A stretch of DNA of 20,332 bases from JBDUCV01 sp040003255 (GTDB lineage Bacteria; Actinomycetota; Actinomycetes; Mycobacteriales; Jatrophihabitantaceae). This document shows, piece by piece, positions 1 through 6,492 of this stretch. Made by a program: the position numbers and the translations under genes. Position 1 is the first letter of the stretch, and every line of letters begins with the position of its first letter. The notes under the pieces were generated by a model, which was not told the DNA's origin, ran no database searches, and saw only the letters and a program-made list of their open reading frames with translations. The stretch covers positions 1 through 20,332 of the forward strand of contig JBDUCV010000043.1 in NCBI GenBank assembly GCA_040003255.1, written 5' to 3'.

Positions 1-42
1 ACCGTGTCACCACGGGACAAAGCCGCGAGGCGCCGCGGTCAG

Positions 43-48
43 TACGCT
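43..48 (+). promoter_or_regulatory. Putative -10 box for a leaderless aminotransferase transcript
   Basis: TACGCT matches the actinobacterial TANNNT -10 pattern and is followed by 6 nt and then GTG at 55, the start codon favoured by family alignment. No -35 can be judged because only 42 bases precede it. Weak on its own; it gains weight from the same arrangement at four other genes in this window. Confidence 0.35.
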
Positions 49-54
49 TCCTGG

Positions 55-1206
55 GTGGCGATCAACCCGCTCGTGCACCGCATGCGTGGCTTCGGCACGA
101 CGATCTTCGCCGAGATGTCGGCGCTTGCGGTCTCGACCGGAAGCATCAACCTGGGTCAGGGCTTTCCGGACACAGATGGTCCGGCACAGGTGTTGCAGGC
201 CGCGGCGCGCGCAATTACGGACGGCGGCCACAACCAGTACCCGCCGGGTGCCGGCCTCCCCGAACTGCGGCGGGCGATTGCCGAGCACCAGCGCCGTTTT
301 TACCACCTCGACTTCGACCCGGACGCCGAGGTGCTGGTCACTGCGGGCGCCACCGAGGCGATCGCAGCGGCGCTGCTCGCCCTGTGCGACGTAGACGACG
401 AGGTGGTGCTGTTCGAGCCGTACTACGACTCCTACGCCGCGTGCATCGCGCTCGCCGGTGCCACCCGCCGAACCGTGACGTTGCGCCGGGACGAGCAACG
501 CTGGGTGTTCGATCCGGCGGAATTGCGCGCCAAAATCAACCGACGTACGCGGCTGATTTTGCTCAACACGCCGCATAACCCGACCGGCAAAGTGTTCGAT
601 GCCACCGAGCTGCAACTCATCGCAGATCTCGCCATCGAGCACGACCTCACCGTCGTCACCGACGAGGTCTATGAGCATCTTGTGTTCGACGGCAGCCATG
701 TCCCATTGGCCACCCTGCCCGAAATGCGGCAACGGACTGTCACGATCTCCAGCGCGGGCAAGACGTTCAGCGTCACTGGCTGGAAGATCGGCTGGGTGTG
801 CGCACCGCCAGTACTGACGTCGGCGGTGCGAACCGTCAAGCAGTTCCTGACCTACGTCAACGGGGGGCCGTTTCAACCCGCAGTCGCGCTTGGTCTCGGT
901 CTGTCCGACGAATACTTCGCCCGCTCGGCGCAGGGCTTGCGTGAGCAGCGCGACGTGCTGTGTGACGGCCTGGCCGACGCCGGATTCGACGTCGTCCGTC
1001 CGCAGGCCACCTACTTCGCGACCGTCGACGTGCGGCGCAACGGCGTCGACTTCTGTCGCTCGTTGCCCAGCACGCATGGCGTGGTGGCCATTCCTAGCAG
1101 TGTGTTCTATGACTCCTCGGCCGGTCAGGACTACGTGCGGTTCGCGTTCTGCAAGCGACCAGAAGTTCTTGCCGAGGCGATCATCCGGCTGAAGGGAGCG
1201 GGCTGA
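55..1206 (+). CDS. PLP-dependent class I/II aminotransferase (Rv0858c / YbdL / KAT III-like)
   Basis: Fold-type I aminotransferase that exchanges the amino group of an amino acid with a 2-oxo acid through pyridoxal phosphate, in the cytoplasm. Counting from a possible upstream GTG at 4, the Schiff-base lysine is K253 in SAGKTFSVTGWK, NPTG is at 192-195, D220 and Y223 (DEVY) contact the cofactor, and R379 (YVRFAFCK) should bind the substrate carboxylate. The first 17 residues of that longer frame are basic and not typical of the family. GTG at 55 is preferred because a TACGCT box (43-48) lies 6 nt before it, giving 383 aa; the ATG at 82 is a further option. The sequence closely resembles what I recall of M. 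tuberculosis Rv0858c, proposed as N-succinyl-diaminopimelate aminotransferase. The same subfamily includes methionine and glutamine/kynurenine aminotransferases, so the substrate is open. The stop overlaps the next start by one base (TGATG), so the two genes are probably translationally coupled. Confidence 0.9.
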   Translation: MAINPLVHRMRGFGTTIFAEMSALAVSTGSINLGQGFPDTDGPAQVLQAAARAITDGGHNQYPPGAGLPELRRAIAEHQRRFYHLDFDPDAEVLVTAGATEAIAAALLALCDVDDEVVLFEPYYDSYAACIALAGATRRTVTLRRDEQRWVFDPAELRAKINRRTRLILLNTPHNPTGKVFDATELQLIADLAIEHDLTVVTDEVYEHLVFDGSHVPLATLPEMRQRTVTISSAGKTFSVTGWKIGWVCAPPVLTSAVRTVKQFLTYVNGGPFQPAVALGLGLSDEYFARSAQGLREQRDVLCDGLADAGFDVVRPQATYFATVDVRRNGVDFCRSLPSTHGVVAIPSSVFYDSSAGQDYVRFAFCKRPEVLAEAIIRLKGAG

Positions 1207-1961
1207 TGCGAGTGGCGGCGATTCAACACGACATCGACTGGGAGGACGGCGAGGCGACCCGAAAGCACCTCGTCCCGCTCATTGCGCAGGCTGCGATGTC
1301 CGGCGCGCGGCTAGTAGCGCTCACCGAGATGTATGCGACGGGATTCTCGATGCACCCGGACCGAATCGCCGAGAACGAGGACGGCCCCAACGAGCGGTTT
1401 CTGATCGATCAGGCACGCGAGCATGGCTGCTGGCTGGTCGGATCGATCGCCCAACGTGGTGCCGACGGCCGGCCCCGCAACGTGGCCGTTCTGGCCGCTC
1501 CCGACGGTGTCGTGCACCGCTACGCCAAGATCCACCCCTTCAGCTACGCCGGCGAACACAACAAGTACGCCCCCGGCAGTGATTTCGTCACCGTCGACGT
1601 CGAGGGCCTGCGAGTCAGTCTTTTCATCTGCTACGACCTGCGCTTCGCTGACGAGTTCTGGGCGCTCGCCCAGCGCACTGACCTGTACCTGGTCCTCGCC
1701 AACTGGCCGGCGCCGCGGCGCGAACACTGGCGCGCCTTGTTGCGCGCCCGCGCCATCGAGAATCAGTCCTATGTGGTAGGCGTCAACCGGGTCGGCGCGG
1801 TGAAGGACCTCGACCATCTGGGCGACAGCGCCATCATCGACCCGCTCGGGCGAACGCTGGCCGAGGCGTCCATCGGCGAGGCGGTGCTGGTGGCCGACGT
1901 GTCGGCCGAGCAGGTCGCCGAGGTTCGGCGGACGCTGCCGTTCCTGCCGGACCGGCGCTGA
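1206..1961 (+). CDS. Nitrilase-superfamily carbon-nitrogen hydrolase, omega-amidase-like
   Basis: Single-domain cytoplasmic amidohydrolase of 251 aa, the usual length for the NIT2/omega-amidase branch. The Glu-Lys-Cys catalytic triad is visible: E41 (ALTEMYATGFSM), K108 (YAKIHPFSYAGE) and the nucleophile C142 (FICYDLRF). Family members of this kind deamidate 2-oxoglutaramate or 2-oxosuccinamate, or other linear amides. It starts at the ATG overlapping the stop of the preceding aminotransferase gene by one base, which argues for a common mRNA and a shared pathway. Known aminotransferase plus omega-amidase pairs use glutamine as amino donor, and the amidase then removes the 2-oxoglutaramate product, making transamination irreversible (as in methionine salvage). 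That role here is inference. The family and catalytic residues are clear; the substrate is not. Confidence 0.9.
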   Translation: MRVAAIQHDIDWEDGEATRKHLVPLIAQAAMSGARLVALTEMYATGFSMHPDRIAENEDGPNERFLIDQAREHGCWLVGSIAQRGADGRPRNVAVLAAPDGVVHRYAKIHPFSYAGEHNKYAPGSDFVTVDVEGLRVSLFICYDLRFADEFWALAQRTDLYLVLANWPAPRREHWRALLRARAIENQSYVVGVNRVGAVKDLDHLGDSAIIDPLGRTLAEASIGEAVLVADVSAEQVAEVRRTLPFLPDRR

Positions 1962-1963
1962 GG

Positions 1964-2185
1964 GTGCGCCCGTCCGTCCGGCTCCGCGTAACGGCGGTAC
2001 TGCACGAGCCTCCCGAGGAGGTTCGTCGCCGCGTCGCGCACCTGGACGGCACCCGGGCCTACGTCGTCGGCACCGCCGCCGGCGTCCTAGTCACCTTGGA
2101 ACGGCGGTGGGCCGGACCGATTCCGTCGCGGCGCAGCGTGCTCCGGTTACTCGAACGCCAACGTGCCGAACTGATGGGCGGGTGA
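1964..2185 (+). CDS. Small hypothetical protein downstream of the amidase
   Basis: A 73-codon frame opening with GTG 2 bp after the amidase stop, so it could be translated by re-initiating ribosomes. Codon third positions are strongly G/C, as in the neighbouring genes, which supports coding. The product is basic and Arg-rich, with no signal peptide and no membrane segment. A short beta-like stretch (about residues 29-46, with AYVVGTAAGVLVTLE) is followed by a C-terminal helix-like segment (RRSVLRLLERQRAELM). I do not recognise the family and assign no function. It has no convincing Shine-Dalgarno sequence of its own. It could be a non-functional remnant or a chance frame. Confidence 0.45.
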   Translation: MRPSVRLRVTAVLHEPPEEVRRRVAHLDGTRAYVVGTAAGVLVTLERRWAGPIPSRRSVLRLLERQRAELMGG

Positions 2186-2452
2186 CGGGGTCTTGCTCGT
2201 CAGCACACAGGTCGCTACGCAGCGTCGATGGCTTATCACGAATCGGCAACTGTTCTGCGATGTTTGCTGGCATTCGAGCAGCCTCTGCATAGGCTGGAAA
2301 ACGGACGATGCTAGGTGGTCCTGGTCGGAGCGGATCCCGTCGTGTCGATCTCTTCACGGCAACCGGATCACCCGCGGAACAGATCAATCGCGGTACGGTC
2401 ACGATCTGGCGACAACCAGCGTCCGCCTCGCCTTCCGGCGAGGATTAGGGCA

Positions 2453-2458
2453 TAGCGT
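2453..2458 (+). promoter_or_regulatory. Possible -10 element of the ABC importer operon
   Basis: TAGCGT fits TANNNT and would start transcription near 2465, leaving a leader of roughly 60 nt before the ATG at 2528. No recognisable -35 hexamer stands 16-18 bp upstream, so this is tentative. Confidence 0.25.
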
Positions 2459-2510
2459 GCCTCGCTAGCCACAAGCTGTGTAAACCAGCACCACCCCCGC
2501 TGGCGAACGA

Positions 2511-2516
2511 AGGAGG
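2511..2516 (+). promoter_or_regulatory. Strong Shine-Dalgarno site for the first importer gene
   Basis: AGGAGG, within GAAGGAGGTCA, is close to a perfect anti-SD match. It lies 11 nt before the ATG at 2528 and 17 nt before an in-frame ATG at 2534, which fixes the gene start at 2528. Confidence 0.7.
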
Positions 2517-2527
2517 TCACGCCGCCG

Positions 2528-3571
2528 ATGACGATGCCCACTGGCGAGCTCGAAGCCGTCGTCATTTCCGCAGATACCGGCGGCGCGGACGAATCGACCG
2601 GCAAGGTCGAGGGACGCTCCCTCTGGCAGCTCGCCTGGCGGCGTATCAAGAGCAGCAAGGTTGCGATGGTGAGCCTCATCGTCATCGTGCTGTTGCTCTT
2701 GATCGCGATCTTTGCTCCGGTGCTCACCGCAATAGAGGGCCACGACGCGACCACGTTCAATAATGGGCCGGACGTAATTTCTAGGGGCTCGCTCGACCTT
2801 GAGAGCACGCCGGGGCTGCCGCTACCCGGCTTCGAGAAGTCCTCCGCCGAGCACTGGTTGGGAGTCGAACCGCAGACCGGGCGCGACATCTTCGCCCGGA
2901 TGGTCTTCGGCGCCCGGGTGTCACTGACGATCGCGCTGGCAGCGACGTTGTTCTCCGTGGTCGTCGGGTCCGCCCTGGGCGCTATCGCCGGGTACTTCGG
3001 CGGCGCGATCGACACGGTCATCAGCAGGCTGATGGACTTGTTGCTGGCTTTCCCGCAATTGCTGTTCCTGCTGACCTTGACGCCGATCCTGCAGGCGCGC
3101 CTGGGCAACACATTCCTGGGTGAGGGCAGCACGCTGCCGATCGTGTCGCTCGTGTTCATCCTGGGCTTCTTCGGCTGGCCGTATCTCGCCCGCATCGTCC
3201 GAGGCCAGGTGCTGAGCCTGCGGGAGCGCGAGTTCGTCGAGGCCGCCCGCGCCGTGGGCGCCAAGCCCTCGCGGATCATCTTCAAGGAGATCATCCCGAA
3301 CGTCGTCGCCGTGGTGCTCGTTTATGCCACCCTGACGATCCCGGCCAACATCACCGCCGAGGCCGCATTGTCATTCCTCGGCGTCGGGGTTCGCGACCCA
3401 ACGCCGTCCTGGGGCCAGATGCTCAACCAGTCCCAGAGCAACAACTTCTACCAACTCGACCCGTGGTACATGCTCGTGCCCGGCACGGCTTTGCTGATCA
3501 CGGTTCTCGCGTTCAACCTGCTCGGCGACGCGGTACGTGACGCGCTGGACCCCCGATCGGGGCGAAGTTGA
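2528..3571 (+). CDS. Peptide/solute ABC transporter permease, OppC/DppC type
   Basis: Integral membrane permease subunit (347 aa) of an Opp/Dpp-type importer. A cytoplasmic N-terminal segment of about 40 residues leads into the first membrane helix (around 46-64, VAMVSLIVIVLLLLIAIFAP). An extracytoplasmic loop containing GVEPQTGRDIFARM, typical of the OppC branch, follows, and then the five-helix transport domain. The coupling-loop EAA motif is at about 238-244 (EAARAVG) and contacts an ATPase subunit. The C-terminus LGDAVRDALDP is also characteristic. It is the first gene of the operon here, separated by 84 bp from the binding-protein gene. In most Opp/Dpp operons this subunit is encoded after the B permease. 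Family assignment is firm; the transported solute cannot be told from this subunit. Confidence 0.93.
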   Translation: MTMPTGELEAVVISADTGGADESTGKVEGRSLWQLAWRRIKSSKVAMVSLIVIVLLLLIAIFAPVLTAIEGHDATTFNNGPDVISRGSLDLESTPGLPLPGFEKSSAEHWLGVEPQTGRDIFARMVFGARVSLTIALAATLFSVVVGSALGAIAGYFGGAIDTVISRLMDLLLAFPQLLFLLTLTPILQARLGNTFLGEGSTLPIVSLVFILGFFGWPYLARIVRGQVLSLREREFVEAARAVGAKPSRIIFKEIIPNVVAVVLVYATLTIPANITAEAALSFLGVGVRDPTPSWGQMLNQSQSNNFYQLDPWYMLVPGTALLITVLAFNLLGDAVRDALDPRSGRS

Positions 3572-3607
3572 CGGCTCACTAGATCTCCATCCATCACTGG
3601 GGAACCC

Positions 3608-3627
3608 GCGCGTCCATTCGGACGCGC
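3608..3627 (+). repeat. Perfect hairpin in the leader of the binding-protein gene
   Basis: GCGCGTCC (3608-3615), loop ATTC, GGACGCGC (3620-3627): an 8-bp perfect G/C-rich stem, 28 nt upstream of the ATG at 3656. No T-run follows, so an intrinsic terminator is unlikely. It may stabilise the 5' end of a processed binding-protein mRNA. Confidence 0.7.
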
Positions 3628-3655
3628 ATCACGAAGGAAGGGAACGGAAATCCGC

Positions 3656-5395
3656 ATGAACAGTCGGAAACCGCTCATTGCCGCAGTAGCCGGCACCGCG
3701 GTGATCGCACTGGTGGCAGGCTGCTCCAGCTCCAAGAAGAAGGAGGGTGGCTCGAGTTCCAGTAAAGGCTCGGCCTCCAGCAGCCAAGCCGCCGGTGGCA
3801 AGATCATCAACCCGGGGTTCACGACCAAGGGCGGCACGGTGCAAATTCTGGCCAATGCCAACTTTGAGCACTTGGACCCGGTGCAGAACTATGTCACCAA
3901 CTCTGGTAATTTCGGCCGGATTATTTATCGGACGTTGACCTTCGTCAAGGACACGCCGGGGGAGAAGCCGGAGATCAAGCCGGACCTGGCCGAGAACTTG
4001 GGGGTGTCCTCGGATAACGGGGCGACTTGGACGTACAAGATCCGCAAGGGTCTGAAGTTCGAGGACGGCACGCCGATCACGGCGAAGGACATCAAGTACG
4101 GGATCGAGCGCTCGTTCGCGTCGGATATCTACCAAGATGGTGCGACCTACATGGCGGATCTGTTGAAGAACGACAACGGCTACGCCGGGCCGTACAAGGA
4201 CCCGAACAAGGATCTGACCTCGGTGGCGACGCCGGATGACCACACGATGGTGTTCCATTTCACCGGTCCGCAGCCAGACGCGAACTGGATCATGTCGTTG
4301 TTCTACACCGTGCCGGTGCCGAAGGCGAAGGACGACAAGCAGAACTACGACCTGCACCCGGTGTCCTCGGGCCCGTACAAGATCTCCCAGTACACCCCGG
4401 ACAAGTCGATCACGCTGGTCCGCAACACGAACTGGGATCCGGCTACTGACCCGAACCGGCCGGCGCTGCCGGACAGCTTCGTGGTCACCGAGGGCATCGA
4501 CTTGCCGACGATCAGCCAGCGGCTGATCGCCGATCAGGGCCCGGACAAAAACGCGACCACGTTGGAGAACTCCGGCGCGATCCAGAACGGTGACCTGCCG
4601 AAGATCCGCGAGGAGTCGGTGAAGAAGCGGTTCACCAACGGTCCCACACCGTGCATCGACTATGAGTGGATCAACACCCAGAAGGTGACCGACCCGACGG
4701 TGCGCAAGGCGATCGCGTTGGCGATCAACCGGCAGGCGATCCAGACCATCTACGGCGGCGACCTGTTCGGCAGGGTCACCGACACGATCATCTCCTCCAC
4801 CATCGAGGGCTACGCGCCAGCCGATCTGGGCCTGAAGCCGGGCGGTGACCCGGCCGCGGCGAAGGCGCTGCTCGCCGGCAAGAGCGTCCCGACGCTGCAC
4901 TACGGCGTCTCGAGCACCTCGGTGAAGCAGAAGACGGTGGCCACCCAGCTGCAGAACGACCTGAAGGCGGCCGGGATCAACGTCGTGATCGACCAGATCC
5001 CGGGCAAGTCCTACTACAAGACGCTCCGCAGTGACAAGGCGCCGGACATGGGCCGGGCCGGTTGGTGCTGGGACTGGCCGACCTCCTCGGCGATCGTGCC
5101 GGCGGTGCTCGGCCCGGACAGCAGCGGCAAGAAGTGGAGTTCGAACAACTTCTCCAAGTGGTTCGACGCCACCATCTCCGCGGACATCACCAAGCTGGCC
5201 TCGTCCACCGCGTCGGCCAGTGAGATCGGCAAGCAGTTCAACGACGTCACCAACAAGATCCTCTCGACGGCGTGGCCGCTGATCCCCACCATCGACGCCA
5301 ACGACCCCAACGTCGTCGGCTCGAACCTGCAGAACGCCGGAGTATCGACGATCTTCGGTTCGATCGACATGAACACGATCGGCGTCAAGCAGTAA
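3656..5395 (+). CDS. Extracellular solute-binding lipoprotein, family 5 (DppA/OppA type)
   Basis: Substrate-capturing lipoprotein (579 aa) of the ABC importer. It has a short basic n-region, a hydrophobic h-region and a lipobox ending at C23 (LVAGC), then a Ser/Lys-rich linker to about residue 48, so it should be lipidated and tethered outside the membrane. The mature part has SBP_bac_5 hallmarks: HLDPVQNY near the N-terminus, PDLAENLGVSSDNGATWTYK with the adjoining KGLKFEDGTPITAKD, and the late W-C-W-D-W-P segment common in actinobacterial members. A GGAAGGGAACGGA stretch just upstream serves as ribosome binding site. The gene sits between the two permease genes and is bracketed by hairpins (3608-3627 and 5437-5480), which fits its probably higher expression. 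The family binds oligopeptides, dipeptides, nickel or glycans; specificity here is unknown. Confidence 0.93.
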   Translation: MNSRKPLIAAVAGTAVIALVAGCSSSKKKEGGSSSSKGSASSSQAAGGKIINPGFTTKGGTVQILANANFEHLDPVQNYVTNSGNFGRIIYRTLTFVKDTPGEKPEIKPDLAENLGVSSDNGATWTYKIRKGLKFEDGTPITAKDIKYGIERSFASDIYQDGATYMADLLKNDNGYAGPYKDPNKDLTSVATPDDHTMVFHFTGPQPDANWIMSLFYTVPVPKAKDDKQNYDLHPVSSGPYKISQYTPDKSITLVRNTNWDPATDPNRPALPDSFVVTEGIDLPTISQRLIADQGPDKNATTLENSGAIQNGDLPKIREESVKKRFTNGPTPCIDYEWINTQKVTDPTVRKAIALAINRQAIQTIYGGDLFGRVTDTIISSTIEGYAPADLGLKPGGDPAAAKALLAGKSVPTLHYGVSSTSVKQKTVATQLQNDLKAAGINVVIDQIPGKSYYKTLRSDKAPDMGRAGWCWDWPTSSAIVPAVLGPDSSGKKWSSNNFSKWFDATISADITKLASSTASASEIGKQFNDVTNKILSTAWPLIPTIDANDPNVVGSNLQNAGVSTIFGSIDMNTIGVKQ

Positions 5396-5425
5396 GGATC
5401 AGTCCCGTTCGGACATTAACGGAGT

Positions 5426-5431
5426 AGGAGG
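5426..5431 (+). promoter_or_regulatory. Shine-Dalgarno sequence displaced from its start codon by a hairpin
   Basis: AGGAGG is the only strong anti-SD match before the B-type permease, but lies 59 nt upstream of the ATG at 5491. The hairpin at 5437-5480 fills 44 nt of that gap. If folded, only 5 nt before it and 10 nt after it separate the SD from the ATG. Confidence 0.45.
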
Positions 5432-5436
5432 AAGAG

Positions 5437-5480
5437 GTCGGGCTGGTTCCCGCCGGGTCACCGGTGGGAACCTGCCCGAC
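5437..5480 (+). repeat. Long near-perfect hairpin between the binding-protein and permease B genes
   Basis: Arms 5437-5456 and 5461-5480 are complementary over 20 positions, with one T/T mismatch (5444 with 5473) and one G-U wobble (5452 with 5465). They close on a 4-nt loop, GTCA. No T-run follows. It begins 41 nt after the binding-protein stop and ends 10 nt before the next ATG. It could protect the 3' end of the binding-protein mRNA and/or act in translation initiation of the next gene. Confidence 0.85.
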
Positions 5481-5490
5481 TTCGACGACG

Positions 5491-6492
5491 ATGGCCAGAT
5501 TCCTAGTCCGGCGGTTCATTGCGCTGATCGCGCTGTTGATCGCCACGAGCATCGTGACGTTCTTGCTGTTCTTCGCCGGACCGGCGGACCCCGCCGCGGA
5601 CTCCTGCGGCAAGAGCTGCTCGCCCGAGCGCATCGCCCAGGCGAAGGTCGCGCTCGGCCTCGATCGGCCGCTCGTCGTGCAGTACCTCGATTACATGAAG
5701 GGCCTGGTAGCCGGCCGCGAGATGGGGCCGCCGTCAGGTCGTTATCACTGCGATTGGCCGTGTTTTGGCCGCTCGTTCCAGGACAACCAGTTCGTCTGGG
5801 ACATCATCAAGCGAGCAATCCCCTACACGATCTCGATCGCAGTCGGCGCTGCCGCGATCTGGCTCGTCGGCGGGGTCTTCTTCGGCATCGTTGCAGCCTT
5901 GAACAAGGGTAAGTGGCCCGACCGGTTGGCGGTCGCACTGTCCGCAGTCGGGGTGTCGTTGCCCGTCCCGCTCATCGGGCTGACCTTCCTCTGGTTGATA
6001 GTCGGGCAGTGGCAACTGCTGCCGTACACCTCGAACGCCATCACCTGGCCATGGACCGGCGGCGGACCGTTTAACTGGATGCGCAATTACTTCCTGCCCT
6101 GGATCACGCTCGCGCTGATCTACGGTGCAAGCTACGTCCGGCTCACTCGAGCGAACATGATCGAAACCATGGGCGAGGACTACATCCGCACGGCCCGGGC
6201 CAAGGGCCTGCCACGACGCACCGTCACGCTCAAGCACGGTCTGCGGGCGGCGATCACGCCCATCGTCACGATCTTCGGCTTGGACCTCGGCGGCCTGCTC
6301 GGTGGGGCGGTGCTGACCGAGACCATCTACAGCGTGCCCGGTATCGGCAAGAACGCCGTGCAGGCATCCTTTGACGGCAACCTGCCGGTGATCATGGCGA
6401 TCGTGCTGTTCGCGGCGTTCTTCATCATCTTCGCCAACATCATCGTTGATATTCTCTATGCGGTCATCGACCCGAGGGTGAGGTTGGCATGA
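5491..6492 (+). CDS. Peptide/solute ABC transporter permease, OppB/DppB type
   Basis: Second integral membrane permease (333 aa). The N-terminus MARFLVRRFIALIALLIATSIVTFLLF is the classic OppB start, so ATG at 5491 is chosen. An upstream in-frame GTG at 5464 lies inside the right arm of the hairpin and adds nine non-conserved residues. After helix 1 (about 8-29) comes an extracytoplasmic loop with two CX3C pairs, C39/C43 (SCGKSC) and C87/C91 (CDWPC), which could form disulfides; similar cysteines occur in other actinobacterial DppB proteins as I recall them. The EAA coupling motif is at about 229-239 (EDYIRTARAKG), followed by helices and the family signature ETIYSVPGIG. It overlaps the ATPase gene by 4 bases (ATGA). 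Family assignment is secure; substrate is unknown. Confidence 0.93.
   Translation: MARFLVRRFIALIALLIATSIVTFLLFFAGPADPAADSCGKSCSPERIAQAKVALGLDRPLVVQYLDYMKGLVAGREMGPPSGRYHCDWPCFGRSFQDNQFVWDIIKRAIPYTISIAVGAAAIWLVGGVFFGIVAALNKGKWPDRLAVALSAVGVSLPVPLIGLTFLWLIVGQWQLLPYTSNAITWPWTGGGPFNWMRNYFLPWITLALIYGASYVRLTRANMIETMGEDYIRTARAKGLPRRTVTLKHGLRAAITPIVTIFGLDLGGLLGGAVLTETIYSVPGIGKNAVQASFDGNLPVIMAIVLFAAFFIIFANIIVDILYAVIDPRVRLA

Larger units (their letters stand above)
2186..2527. other. Intergenic region upstream of the ABC importer operon
   Basis: This 342-bp stretch has lower GC than the genes around it and no coding frame I trust. It should hold the promoter of the importer operon. Possible -10 boxes of the TANNNT type are TAGGCT (2290-2295) and TAGCGT (2453-2458), neither with a good -35. 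No convincing riboswitch, operator repeat or terminator is seen for the upstream operon. Confidence 0.6.

Noticed and set aside
7..1077. Long minus-strand open frame opposite the aminotransferase gene
   Set aside because: Its translation is low-complexity Arg/Val/His-rich with no family resemblance, while the plus strand encodes a complete aminotransferase. It is a high-GC shadow.
2356..2364. ACGGCAACC, reminiscent of the conserved core of SAM riboswitches
   Set aside because: The surrounding helices and the rest of the conserved core of any SAM or cobalamin riboswitch class could not be found, so a short match alone is not evidence.
3629..4900. 423-codon minus-strand open frame opposite the binding-lipoprotein gene
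   Set aside because: Composition is that of a frame shadow (Arg/Val/Asp-rich, no motifs), and the plus strand has a full lipoprotein with lipobox and SBP motifs.
5437..5480. Reading this hairpin as an intrinsic terminator of the importer operon
   Set aside because: No T-run follows, and three essential subunits of the same transporter are encoded immediately downstream without another promoter being evident. mRNA processing or translation control fits better.
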